DNA from: Steinernema hermaphroditum
Lineage: Eukaryota > Nematoda > Chromadorea > Rhabditida > Steinernematidae
Length of the DNA: 64,000 nucleotides
Direction of reading: 5' to 3'
Assembly (NCBI GenBank): GCA_030435675.1
Contig: CM059621.1
Coordinates: forward strand, 620,001-684,000
Below, piece after piece: positions 21,590 through 31,823 of this stretch; positions within the stretch are counted from its first letter, which is position 1; every line of letters starts with the position of its first letter. Made by a program: the position numbers and the translations under genes. Below the pieces are notes generated by a model. It did not search any database, had not been told where the DNA came from, and saw nothing but the letters and a program-made list of their open reading frames with translations.

Positions 21590-23456
21590 ATGTGGGCTTC
21601 CTACTCTTGCCTCTACGCCGCCTACGCTATCTTCAGCATCGTAAGTTACCAAATTTTCGCTGAAAACCTTGGTATAGGTTTCATGTAGTCCCTATAGAAA
21701 AATCGCATCTCTGGGTGAAGGTTCTCCCTGAGTAACGGTCCCTACGTACTCATAAAGAAGCTTTTCAGACAGATCGAGTATGGGTCTACGTGCTCATCTT
21801 CATCCTCCAGGGACTAGGAGGCCTTACAGTTATCGGCTACCACCAAATGCTCCAAAACGCGGCGTGTGTTCTCATGGGGCCTGTAGTCGGCCAGCAGTTG
21901 GATCGACTGAGTAGGCGAAGAGGTATCCAATTCCTCGAAGTCCCCACTTCTTATCACCCCCCCCCCCTTTTAGGAGCACTTATAACCGTATTTATCAAGA
22001 GCATCTCCGTCACCATCACCTCCATTCTCTTAATTCTATGTTCACAGTACAGCAATAACGGTGACATGAAACGCCAAATTATCCTAGGAGTGGTGATCGT
22101 CTGTTCGTCGATCTACAGAGTCGCCTCCGAGGGCGTCCACCTGGTCATCGCCAAAGACTGGATTGTTGTGATGGCGGAGAGCGAGGAGAAGACCGAAAGC
22201 GGACTGGCAGTGAGGAACGCCTTCATGACGACCATATACCATGTATCGTCTGTCTGTGCGCCTGCTTTAGGCGGCTTTCTGGTCGATTCTCTTGGCCACA
22301 AATGGGTCTGTTTTATTTACATCGGCTGGAGCACAGCGGTACTTGTGACGATCAGTGTTCTGTTGGTTACAGTACACTCAAGAGTTACGGAACTGTCGGA
22401 GAAGCAGAGTTTGAACGGTGAGCTCTGGTCCCGACGCGATCGCCCTGGCGCGACGCGTCATTTCTTCCGTTTTCTTATTATTTGGCGGGTTATTTCTTGT
22501 CGCAAGTCGAACACCCATTTCCATACAAAAGTGCCTTAGAAGCAGGCTCGATACATCGATCTTTTAGAAATGCTATCCGAAGACAAGCCCGAATCCGTCT
22601 TCTCAATCTACATGAGCCAGACCATCTTCCCGGCATGTCTTGGCCTGGCCATGGTCAGCGTCACTGTACTGGAATTTGATTCCGTAAGTAAAGTATCTCC
22701 TAAATATTGAGTCGGTCGGAGTACTGTAGCTGGTGATCGGCTACGCTCACCATAAAGGACTCTCCCCTCAAATCATAGGATTCTTCGGAAGTGCTAGCGC
22801 AGGCTTCGGCCTCATGGGATCGCTCCTATACACTGTCATCGAGCGGTGCATGTTAGCCAAACACGCCGGATTTGTCGGCGTTATTGTAAGGTTCATATTA
22901 TGAGGCTCGCAAGCATCGAAATTTTTAGCTTTTTGTCCTGTCCATAACGCCTTGCATTGTGTCACTATTCCTTCCTGGAGGTGTTCTTTCAAGCCAACAG
23001 TCCCTGGCAGCCGTATATGCATACCTTGGAGGAGTTTGCTTGGATAGGATCGGTAATATGACATTTCAGGAAGCTAATGATGCATGAAATTTAGGAATTT
23101 GGATCATGGTGATGGCTGTCACTCAGATCCTGCAGGAAACCGTCCCAGATTCAAGCCGAAGTGCAGTCTTCGGCCTCAACAGCGCTCTCGGTTCCTTCTT
23201 CGTGGTCATCAAAGATCTCATCATCATCTACGCTCCAGGACCCGATACCTTCTCTTCGATGATCTTCGCTTCCTTCGGGATCGCCATGTTCACACTATTT
23301 TCCTACGTTTTCTATCTATTTTGGGTAATCAGGTTCAGCAAAGCCACTCTAATGAACAGCTTTCCAGGACAACAAAAAGAGCAAAGTGCATTTCATCCCT
23401 CAAATCTCAGCCTTCCATGCCCATGTGTCATAATATGCATTAAACCGAACAACTAA
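21590..23456 (+). CDS. Ferroportin-family iron exporter (SLC40), 7 exons
   Basis: Plasma-membrane Fe(II) exporter family. Exons 21590-21640, 21769-21922, 21974-22417, 22568-22683, 22730-22885, 22929-23052, 23095-23456; 468 aa, all phases close. Family marks: LYAAYAIFS followed by DRVWVYVL (TM1, equivalent to the GDRMW motif), GQQLDRL (loop 2-3), WIVVMAESEEK (equivalent to WIVVVAGEDRS) with an NAF...APALGGFLVDS helix, TVLEFDS (the TVLGFD helix), GFFGSASAGFGLMG, and the last helices with VTQILQETVPDS...FGLNSALG. The C-terminal 43-nt stretch GTAATC...TTTCCAG could be an intron, but reading through gives RFSKATLMNSF, matching the family end, so read-through is preferred. Ends 30 nt from the convergent pseudokinase gene. 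Confidence 0.9.
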
Positions 23457-23485
23457 ATTTACATCATCGCTCTAAAAGAACAGAA

Positions 23486-24743
23486 TCATACATCAATGGT
23501 CACAGCTTCTTCAGCCTTCTCCTCTGCTTCGCAACCTTCTTCAGCTCCTTCAATGGGACGCTTCTCCAGCACAAAACGGGGCAGCTCATCGGCAGTCGGC
23601 TCACGTTCGAAATCGAAATTATCGTCCAAATCCTTGATTCCGCCGACGTTCTCGTAGATTTCCTTCGAAACGCGCTTCAGCTCGTCGTATACTTCCGCGT
23701 TGAACTCCTTTTGCTCTGCGTATTCATTAATCAGATTGAACATCGCAACGTAGCTAAATCAAGATAAAGCATAACAATAGCCCGATGTGCACGTTACTGA
23801 GGAGGCAATCCGTTGAGCAAAGTCTGATCGGACATAAACTGTTGTTTGAGAGCGGCAATCTGGTCAAAATGCACTCCGGTCCAGGGCAGTTCGCCGACGG
23901 TCAGCTCGACTACCATGAAGAACACGGCCATGAGCTCGTCACCAAGAGTAATGGGAGTTTTGTCACTTTGATGCCACTTCAGCGGGGCGTAATGAGGTCC
24001 GCCGCGCCAAATGCTCACTTCCGAATTGTAGCATTTGATCATACTCATGTCGAACAGGAACAGATTGCGACTGCACGCGTCGAAGTTCACCATGTCACTG
24101 TTCAAGCATGACAGAGTGAAGCCGAGAGAATGTAGAGATTCAGCAATCTGAAAATAAACCAAATATGCAGTGGATATGTATAAAATTTTCGCTGATCAAC
24201 GGCTTCATTTTTAAAGTAAATGTACCTGGAAAAGATCATGAGCAAAGCGTCCAACAGTTCCAAATGTGAATCGGTGCTCCTGGACGAAATCAACACAGTC
24301 CTTGAGGCGCGGTCCACCGCGGAAATAAGACACCAAGTAGCAGAATTCTCCCTCAATACCGGTGCTGTGAATCTGCCCAAAAAAGAGACGATGCCCAGCC
24401 GTCTCCGTTTTCTTCAGGGCCATAGCCTCGGTGTTCAGCGTATTGCCGCGGCGATTTCTGTCGATGCGGAGCACGAGTTCGACGTCGTCCTTACCGATCT
24501 CGGTGACGAAGTATGTTGCGCCGTATAGATCACCCCAGCCGAATCGTTCGACCACCTGTAAAGAAAAACAGTATGTCAGCAGCAGAACAAGAAGTGAAGG
24601 TTCACCTTGAATTTCTCCGCCCAAACTTCGTCTTCCTTCAAATTCGGGATTCCGTTGATCAGCTGGTACTTCGGCTCGAACTCGAATGCCGGTTCATCGG
24701 TGCAGACTTCGTTTTTCGCAGCTCCGCTCACTTCCATCGCCAT
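23486..24743 (-). CDS. CK1/TTBK-like pseudokinase, 4 exons
   Basis: Exons (minus) 24743-24606, 24555-24226, 24147-23798, 23753-23486; 361 aa. The fold follows nematode-expanded casein kinase 1: FGWGDLYGA (glycine loop), EAMALKKTE, IHSTGIEGEFCYLV, AESLHSLGF, GGPHYAPLKWHQ (for G-T-x-x-Y-A-S) and LGDELMAVFFMVVELTVGELPW. Catalytic residues are gone. The VAIK lysine is Arg (LVLRID), the HRD loop reads TLSCLNSD, and DFG reads DMS. It is therefore predicted not to transfer phosphate, perhaps acting as a scaffold. The C-terminus is acidic and Glu-rich. CK1 families are expanded in nematodes and often sperm-expressed; that is background, not shown here. Confidence 0.88.
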
Positions 24744-25108
24744 TGTTGCAGCCGGTTGGTGGTTGGTCACTTGCTGAAGTGCGCTCTGGGAAGCGTCGGA
24801 CGCCCTTTTAAATCCCTTTCCAGACAGCAGAACATTCCAGAAGCGACGATGTGGATTGGTCTAGTTTTGCACAAATAGACTGTCTAGAATCAGGCACATG
24901 CAGACAATCCCGACATTCGCCCGACCCCATATCTCGCAAATATACTGTACTGGGTTTTCCACCAAGCATTACACAAGAAGACCGAGACAAAACAATAGAA
25001 AAAAACAATTATTTATGGTTCGGTCCCATGATGAGACCCACATTAGTTGCATACAAACAAGAAGACTTGGGACATAATATTACAATACGTAGAAAAAACA
25101 GTGATTGC
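24744..25108. other. Intergenic, no gene seen
   Basis: Upstream of the pseudokinase and downstream of the F-box-like gene. Nothing supported. Confidence 0.4.
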
Positions 25109-26134
25109 TTAGATATGCGTCTCAGACCGAATTCCCGTGGGCGAAATGTGCAGCGATGACCTCTTCGTTGGGTGCGGCAGCGTTAAACGGTTAGCCCTCA
25201 GTCTGTACTTGCGCCTAAGCTGCTCCCAGCTCCGATCGCTCTCTTTCCAAATGACTTCCTTCTCGCCATTATGGCCTTCCGACTTCACCCAGCTCTCAAT
25301 GAAGCGTTCGATTTCGTGACTGCCAAATTCGGAGATTATTACTTTCAACGGTCTAGTTCTCTTTTTCCCGAAAAGCGACGCGATTGCTCCGATGACTTTT
25401 CTCTTCCTGATGTCGCAGCAATACACGTCCATCTCTTCCAGGAATACACCTTCATTGAAACAGTCATAGAGAAAGTCTTCGATCGTTGGATCCTCGACGC
25501 CAGAGTTCAGACTGCGAGTTATGTGGATATTCACTTCGGCAAAGGTCTTCTGAACCGCGTGAAGCATCTTCGAGGCTACTGACATTTCTGGATCGTCCAG
25601 CTGGTGCAGGTGCACAAAGAGGAAACCTTCGGGAATGGCGCTGCGGTCGACTGGAAGACTAATGATGCGAAGAACGGATTCTAAGTTGGTTGCACGGTAA
25701 AGGTTGACGTTGCACGGGAGTTCTTCGAAGTCGGCTTGCACGTGAACCCGCACGCAGCGGAGTGACGCATAGCGACGGTTCTTGAAATCCCACCATTCAG
25801 TTCCTCCGCCAGGAAGCCACTTCTCGATGAAAAATCGAATCTTCGGCATCTTATTTTCTTCCTTGCGCCTACCGCGAGCTCTTGATCTCCACCAGTTTTT
25901 TATGCGCTTCGCACGTTCTTCTTCTTCTTCTTTTTTTTCTTCGTGCTTCTCGCGACACACTTCAATGTATACATTCACGTCCAGGACGAAACGCTGCTCC
26001 AAGTGCTCATGCGCAACGAGATTCCAGTTCTCCAATTCGGGCTGATTACCAGTGATTTTGGCAATTGTTTGAAGGTCTGCTTCTGGCAGGAAATGCGCCA
26101 AATGGTCGACTAAGTCGTAAGGCAGGAAGTCCAT
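25109..26134 (-). CDS. F-box-like protein, single exon, 341 aa
   Basis: One uninterrupted frame from ATG at 26134 to TAA. The N-terminus MDFLPYDLVDHLAHFLPEAD followed by LQTIAKI resembles an F-box (LP.dll..il..L), which would bind Skp1 in an SCF ubiquitin ligase. A Glu/Lys/Arg-rich helix (about 60-90) and an alpha/beta region without recognised repeats follow. The layout fits the large, fast-evolving nematode F-box families, but the rest of the protein is not recognised. Intron absence is unusual for this window. Confidence 0.7.
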   Translation of the reverse strand: MDFLPYDLVDHLAHFLPEADLQTIAKITGNQPELENWNLVAHEHLEQRFVLDVNVYIEVCREKHEEKKEEEEERAKRIKNWWRSRARGRRKEENKMPKIRFFIEKWLPGGGTEWWDFKNRRYASLRCVRVHVQADFEELPCNVNLYRATNLESVLRIISLPVDRSAIPEGFLFVHLHQLDDPEMSVASKMLHAVQKTFAEVNIHITRSLNSGVEDPTIEDFLYDCFNEGVFLEEMDVYCCDIRKRKVIGAIASLFGKKRTRPLKVIISEFGSHEIERFIESWVKSEGHNGEKEVIWKESDRSWEQLRRKYRLRANRLTLPHPTKRSSLHISPTGIRSETHI

Positions 26135-26834
26135 GACCCTGAAAATAGGCGAGATTAGAAGTCACGTGAAATGGTCAAGAAGAAAAATCTGCGCATAAAC
26201 ACGGAAACAGAGGGTTGCACGAAGATTGGACCCTTACGGATACGGCCCCGTAAGGGTCCGGCACGGTACAGTAACATTTGCGAAAATAGACACTTGCCCT
26301 GTTGTAAGACCCAGCAGCGACTGAAAGTGGACAGGGATGACGAAACTGTGAGCACTGTACAAAACAAAACAAAATCAGCCAGATTTTGCAAATGGGCGAT
26401 ACTGTTGGAAATCTCAATACCTCAGTTGAAGTTTCAAGAAATCTGCCCCAGCTGTACAGTTCTGCCCCAGCTGTACAGTTCTCCATTGTTTTCGAGGGAT
26501 TTCTTCGGAGATTTTGAAGGAGAAGGATAAACGCAAACAGATATAAGGACGAAGTTCTTCGAGATTTCATAGAATCGGCTTGAAAACTAGACCATGGATT
26601 ACAGAAATCAAAAAGCGTTGTTGCTGTTTTCGTCTCTGAGTAATTTTTGAAGATGTCACCGGCTCGTGATCCCTGTCCCTCACAGAACTTTTCGCGAAGA
26701 TGGGAAGCGTATCGTCGAACTTGAAAGCAAGCTTGTCCACGACAGAATAAAAACGGTAAGACCGTATTTTACACGTTAATGACATAATTTACACGTTAAT
26801 TACATAAATTATACGTAAAGATAAACTCGTTGTT
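26135..26834. other. Intergenic with hairpin and short duplications
   Basis: Contains the hairpin GGACCCTTACGG/CCGTAAGGGTCC at about 26228-26260 and a tandem pair of CTGCCCCAGCTGTACAGTT at about 26441-26480. The left copy of a roughly 100-bp direct repeat begins near 26606. Confidence 0.6.
26606..26700 (+). repeat. Direct repeat, left copy
   Basis: ATCAAAAAGCG(T/C)TGTTGCTG, TTTTCGTCT, TCACCGGCTCGTGA and CCCTCACA recur in the same order at about 27605-27725. The two copies bracket the coiled-coil gene. Confidence 0.7.
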
Positions 26835-27459
26835 TCACATATCATTCAGTAACTTCTCGATGGCCTTGAGCGATTCCTGGGTTTTCTCTATCTGAACCAT
26901 AACTTCCTCGTACTTCTGCTTAAGGCGGAGCTTCTCGATTTGCGCCTGAAGAGAAGATGATGAAAGATCGTACAGAAATGAGTGCAAAGAACCAACCTCT
27001 TCGATTTCCTTCTCGTTCCGCGCAATCCAATTCTTCATCCGCTTCAGCAGCTCAATCTTCGAGATTCCGCACGTCTCGAATGCCCTCTCGTTTCCCTTTT
27101 CCGCTTCGGCGAGCAACTTCCGAACATACTCGCCGACTTCTTTCTGTTCGCGGTCATAGGCCTTGCGATTAACGTCGGGTTTGTCAGCCGAAGTTTCGTG
27201 CTTACATTTCGTCTTCTTCTTCTTCTTGTTGTCACTGCCACAGTAGCCGATGCTTTCATTCCTTCGTTCGTCTAGATCATCTGAAATGGGCCATAAAAAT
27301 CGCAGATGAAAAGAGGAAAAGTTTACCGGCGATTCTAGCAATCATCGCTTCTCCAGCGGGATCCGTTTCAATAGCCGTTTCCAAGTCGTTTTCGACCAAG
27401 CGCCTGCGCACACCACGGCCTCGCAGTGCAGCTCGACGTCGAAGCATCACTCTTCGCAT
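26835..27459 (-). CDS. Small basic/coiled-coil protein, 3 exons, unknown function
   Basis: Exons (minus) 27459-27327, 27280-26997, 26945-26835; 175 aa. An Arg-rich start (MRRVMLRRRAALRGRG) precedes a Lys-rich stretch, and the second half is a charged coiled coil (KKYEEVMVQIEKTQESLKAI-type heptads). The 51-nt intron between exons 2 and 3 could be read through in frame, but it has good splice sites and would interrupt the coiled coil. The frame is open upstream of the chosen ATG to about 27531 without another ATG, so the start is tentative. No family recognised. Confidence 0.6.
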
Positions 27460-27604
27460 AAAGGGGCGCAACCGTTTCACGAGAAAGTGCTTCGTGAAAT
27501 GAGATGGGTCGTAGTGGCTACGAGACAACACAACTGAACTTGTCTGATTAGTGCAACGGCGGAGTGTCTAGTTGACCATTTTTTGCTTTGGATCATAACC
27601 TATT

Positions 27605-27725
27605 AATCAAAAAGCGCTGTTGCTGTTTTCGTCTTTGCGTGATTTTTCAAGATTCCTTGTCACCGGCTCGTGAGTCACGAGTCTCGCCCTCTGATCCCTC
27701 TCCCTCACACCAATCTTTCGCAACC
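27605..27725 (+). repeat. Direct repeat, right copy
   Basis: Partner of 26606-26700. Includes an extra GTCACGAGTCTCGCCCTCTG segment. Confidence 0.7.
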
Positions 27726-28016
27726 CTCGAACGAGCGTTTTTAGTTTCCGTACAAAAGCGCATTCGTCCCCATGTCTGACAGACTGACTCTTGCATCTCA
27801 TTTTCGTTTTACGTGTCTCGACGCCCTTTGAAGGCGCCTCCGAAAGTGCAACTGGCCCGTGCAGCGCGAGCCAGGCACCGCCTTCCGTCTGTCGCCGTTG
27901 CTCGGCCAAGTCGCTGATGAACAATATCATCATATCTGATCGCGAATCGTGCATGTCCGTTGTAAACCGTTCCCGTGATGTTGTACTTTCAGACGTCTCG
28001 TCGTGCATTTGTAGAC

Positions 28017-28577
28017 ATGCAGGCTCTCACGTATGCTATTCTCCTAACCCTTTTCCTCGCTTCGAGTGCCGAATCCGGCGCCACAAACACTCAAGGGATG
28101 CAGCCCCTCCATATTTCCCTCCTCGTTATTGCAATCCTTATCTTCTTCGTCTTCGTCGGCTGCTGTGCCTACTACCAGGAGAAAGCTGACAAGAAAGCAT
28201 CTTCAACCGAAAAAGACGAACTCAGAGAAATCACCATCGCGGCCCTTAGGAAGCCCGGCGTGAGCGACGACGTTCACCGCTACCTCAACACTGTCGAGTA
28301 CGATCTCAATGCCTCTCGCCGCTTGAATGTCCATGGACGCGATTGGAAACAAAGAACTCCTCTCATTGCCATCTGCGACGTCCGCCGCTGCGACTTGAAC
28401 TGCTCTCAAAGCTTCCTCTTCGAATGTGTCGTTGACCTTATCAACTCCGGGGCAGACATTTTTGCCGTTGATGCTGAGAATCGCACCGCCCGTGATGCCG
28501 CCCGCGCCCTCGGGTATCACAGGATCGCTGGCTTTCTGGAGGGTTTGATGAATCAGTGTCTGTATGAAGTGTCATAA
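28017..28577 (+). CDS. Single-pass membrane protein with ankyrin-like repeats, single exon
   Basis: 186 aa. A signal peptide (MQALTYAILLTLFLASSAES) is followed after about 25 residues by a transmembrane segment (ISLLVIAILIFFVFVGCCAY). The cytosolic part has RTPLIAICD...VVDLINSGADIFAVDAEN and RTARDAARALGYHRIAGFL, which resemble two ankyrin repeats. An in-frame ATG at 27975 exists, but starting there would put polar residues before the signal peptide. AATAAA follows the stop at about 28596. The partner and role are unknown. Confidence 0.75.
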   Translation: MQALTYAILLTLFLASSAESGATNTQGMQPLHISLLVIAILIFFVFVGCCAYYQEKADKKASSTEKDELREITIAALRKPGVSDDVHRYLNTVEYDLNASRRLNVHGRDWKQRTPLIAICDVRRCDLNCSQSFLFECVVDLINSGADIFAVDAENRTARDAARALGYHRIAGFLEGLMNQCLYEVS

Positions 28578-28633
28578 ATTGCGGTATTCATTAAATAAAT
28601 GTACAATGATTAATCCTTCGTAGCTCACAACAC

Positions 28634-29685
28634 TTATTTCTGCAGGACTTGGATAGCCTTGTAGAGATTCTCGATCGCCGTCTTTGCGTCTTCGTAGTTA
28701 AGTGCGCTTATAGCATATTTACAGAACTTCTGAGCTTCCAGGAAGTCATCAAGAGAGGGCTGGGCACCTATAATGAAAAATCAAAGAAAGGATGAGGCGT
28801 TTAGGTATACAAATATCCTATAGATTGCGCTGCGCGAGATTCAAGGCCGACTTAAAGTTAAAGTATGTTTAGAATAACTAACCGAATCCAGAAGACGTGG
28901 CAACAGGCGATGGCTGAGCTGCGGGCACTACCGGTGGCGCAGGTCGTTGCGGAGGCTCCGAAACGGGTGGAAATGACGGCTGAAGCGGAAAACTAGGAAC
29001 GTTTCCGGGAATATTAGGCACTCCACTATTCGCGCCGTTCAATTCTCTCAACTGTCGGTCGAGATCATCTTCCTCCTCTGCTGGAGCGCCGCCGTCTTCG
29101 CCTCCTTTGTTTGGTGGCCCGGACACTGGAGTTTCACCATTCTTCAAGCAGTTGTGGATGTACGTCGCCTTCCACTTTGCATATTTCCTCGTCTGCGCGA
29201 GTTGCTCGTCAAGTTCCCCAAAAAGAGTGAGAACATCCATAAGATGCCCGGCTGTGTAGAACGCTTTCACGATGTTCTTGTTGAAAACGCCTTCGCGATC
29301 GTTTTTATCAGCGTAGGCGAACAGCTTCAGGGCGTGGTTTTCGATATGCGATTGTGCGACAACGTCTTGCGTGATGGCCTCATTACCCACTAGTTGCTTT
29401 TTCACCTAAAAAAAGAACATAAGTTTCGGCATAAACGCTCAACAAATATACCTGTTCCAAGATGTTCAACAAAGAAGTCAAATACTGCATGGCCTGAGGT
29501 GACGATTTGTCCAAGCCCATCGCCGTCTGAACGGAGTAGTAGAGGCCTAAATCGATTCATGAACAGCATCCTGATAGAAAGCATGACTTACACCAATAAT
29601 AGATGACCGGATCTCTGTTTGCGTTCTCATTGGCGATCTTCACGTAGTGAGCAATAGGCCGGAGAGTTGCGGGGACGTCAGCCAT
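28634..29685 (-). CDS. VTA1: VTA1/LIP5 homologue (ESCRT-III/Vps4 cofactor), 4 exons
   Basis: Binds Vps4 and ESCRT-III to promote multivesicular-body sorting at late endosomes. Exons (minus) 29685-29592, 29546-29452, 29405-28883, 28767-28634; 281 aa against about 307 in human. The N-terminal tandem MIT-like domain shows MADVPATLRPIAHYVKIANE, NRDPVIYYWCLYYSVQTAMG and EAITQDVVAQSHIENHALKL. A Pro-rich linker follows, and the C-terminal dimerisation and Vps4-binding domain is PSLDDFLEAQKFCKYAISAL...YKAIQVLQK. Everything is in frame and complete. Confidence 0.95.
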
Positions 29686-30971
29686 TGCCGCAGTTCTGAA
29701 AAGAAGACTGGACTGATCAATAAACAGTGCGTCGGAAGCACTGATAGAGTGAATCATCGCGCCACTCCCCGTGGAAAGGCGTAGCAAACAAGAAACACGA
29801 AGAGTTGCGCATCGCGTTACAATAAGAAGAACATGGATAATAAGATTATGCCAGTAACATTGGAACTGATAACAAGGAAACCTTTGCTTGTTTTATGTCA
29901 TAGTCATTGGAGATGAGAAATTGAACTTTGAATGAAACCCCAGTTGTTGTCTTTTAGCAAGGCTCTTTCGAAATGATCTTATCAACATGTGAGTGATGTC
30001 GAATGGGGTAATGGTGACAAATACGCATAACCCGAAAGGCAACGCCAAATTAAATTCTAGGAACGCTACAATGTTCACGCCATCTACCGTAACCTCTTAG
30101 GGGCCAAATCTAACCAATTCAACAAATGATTCTGATCCCCTTGTGAATATCAAGAAATTAAAATTCCTTAGGAATCATGGAGGGTCTATCAAGATTAAAT
30201 GGCTTATCATGGAGAATCTAGGTTGCACTAAAAAAGTCGGATCTGCTTCTCTCTAAACATCAAAATCGAATCGCTTCTGTCGAAGTTGATCTTTTTAAGC
30301 CCCAACGACGACTGAGATATCGCTCAGATCCGAGTTTAGAAGTTGGTAGGCACCTATATGACCGCTCCGCAGGCTGTCAAAGCAGAAGGTGAAACAAACA
30401 ACGTCGCCATCGATTCCCAGCTGTCTTTCGTCTGTTTTTCTGCAAAAATCATTTCAAAGCCGACCAACAACGAAAAGGTCGTCTAGACAAAGGGCGGTCG
30501 TGCTAGGACCCATCTTTGAAAATTCGAATTTATCATCACGGCAATTCGGGATGTTCAAGCTCTCTCTCGCGCGCGTCGTTCTGACGTCGCTTTCATGTGA
30601 AGAAACTTGCGGAGTTTTTATCCGTGCTAGTGTCGTTGGGGTTATACTGTGCTTTTGTACTGCGTATTTGTTAATGAATCCAGGTGTTGTTGTTGAGTTG
30701 CAAGAAGAAACGCTGTGTGCCGATAAAATTTGCCGACGAACTGTCCTTTTTGAATTTAAAAAATCTGCCAAGGCGAATATTTCCGATAAGTGATGTGAAA
30801 TCTACTGTTTCCAATGGCTTTGAATTTGTCCAATTATGCACAAATTTCAAGCTGATTTAATGGATTGAGAGTGAAGCTTCGATGCAACATTCGTGTTCTT
30901 CTCGCGTTGCTTATGTTTTTCGAAAAGCGCTGCGACAGTTCTCTTACCTAATTTTCATTGCAGCTGTCACA
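29686..30971. other. Intergenic; one weak small ORF
   Basis: Divergent region between VTA1 and proteasome beta1. An 80-codon ORF from about 30550 to 30793 (+) has a hydrophobic centre (VVGVILCFCTAYLLM), but no family match or splice partner. Treated as unsupported. Confidence 0.4.
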
Positions 30972-31709
30972 ATGGATATGATGAAGGAAGAGAAGCGCGA
31001 AGCCATCCCGGCCATCGGATTTTACCCGCGCGAGCCGATCTCCACGGGAACAACGTTGATCGCCATGGAATACGAGGGTGGCGTCGTCGTCGGCACTGAC
31101 TCACGCACCAGCGCCGGCTCGTACATCTCCAGCCGTGCCACCGACAAGATCACGCCGATCACCGATGGACTCGTCGTGTGCCGATCCGGCTCTGCTGCCG
31201 ACACCCAGTGCGTCGCCGATGTGGTCAAGTATGCATTGGAAGTCTACTCGATGATGGAAGGCGAACCCGTGAGCATTTACCGCGCCGCCCAGATCTTCCG
31301 CCGCTACCTCTACGACTACCGCGAGCAGATGAGCGCCAGCGTTCTCGTCGCCGGATTTGATGAGAAACTGGGCGGACAGCTTTATGCCATTCCGCTCGGT
31401 GGATTCGTCACCCGCCAGCGCTGCACGGCCAGCGGAAGTGGAAGCACGTTCGTTCAAGGATTTTTGGATAGCCAATGGAAGGAAGGAATGACCGAAGCCG
31501 AATGCATTGAAGTTGTGAAGCAGGCCGTTGGACTGGCCACTTTCCGTGACGGCTCCTCTGGTGGTGTCATTCGCATTGCTGTCATCGACGCAGCTGGAAC
31601 TCGCCGCCAACTGCTCCGTCCCGACCGCACTGATGGACCCCAGTTCCCGAAGTTCGTGCAGCCTCCTGCTTATCCGGTGTTCCCTCCTCACGTCGCCCAT
31701 GGCCACTGA
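30972..31709 (+). CDS. pbs-1: 20S proteasome subunit beta-1 (PSMB6 type)
   Basis: Caspase-like catalytic subunit of the 20S proteasome. 245 aa, single exon. A 26-residue propeptide ends ISTG; autocleavage would expose Thr27 (TTLIAMEYEGGVVVGTDSRT). Catalytic-site residues are visible: Asp in VGTDSR, Lys in ATDKITPI, and the GSGS and DGSSGGVIR loops. CRSGSAADTQCVADVV is diagnostic of beta-1. ATG lies behind TTTTCATTGCAG, a likely spliced-leader acceptor. NOSIP starts about 115 nt after the stop on the same strand. Confidence 0.96.
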   Translation: MDMMKEEKREAIPAIGFYPREPISTGTTLIAMEYEGGVVVGTDSRTSAGSYISSRATDKITPITDGLVVCRSGSAADTQCVADVVKYALEVYSMMEGEPVSIYRAAQIFRRYLYDYREQMSASVLVAGFDEKLGGQLYAIPLGGFVTRQRCTASGSGSTFVQGFLDSQWKEGMTEAECIEVVKQAVGLATFRDGSSGGVIRIAVIDAAGTRRQLLRPDRTDGPQFPKFVQPPAYPVFPPHVAHGH

Positions 31710-31823
31710 AATATTTCATTTTGCGATGTGATTGTATGAGTCTTGTATCACGTGTTTTAAGTTATTCGCGAATGACGTGCTGACTTTGTTCGTATAATTA
31801 AACTGAAAAAATAAATTTTTCAG
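31710..31823 (+). promoter_or_regulatory. Operon-like intercistronic region
   Basis: 114 nt between pbs-1 stop and NOSIP start. It ends AAATAAATTTTTCAG directly before the ATG, as expected of an internal trans-splice site. Spacing matches nematode operons. Confidence 0.6.

Noticed and set aside
30550..30793. 80-codon plus-strand ORF
   Set aside because: No family match, and its antisense is equally open.
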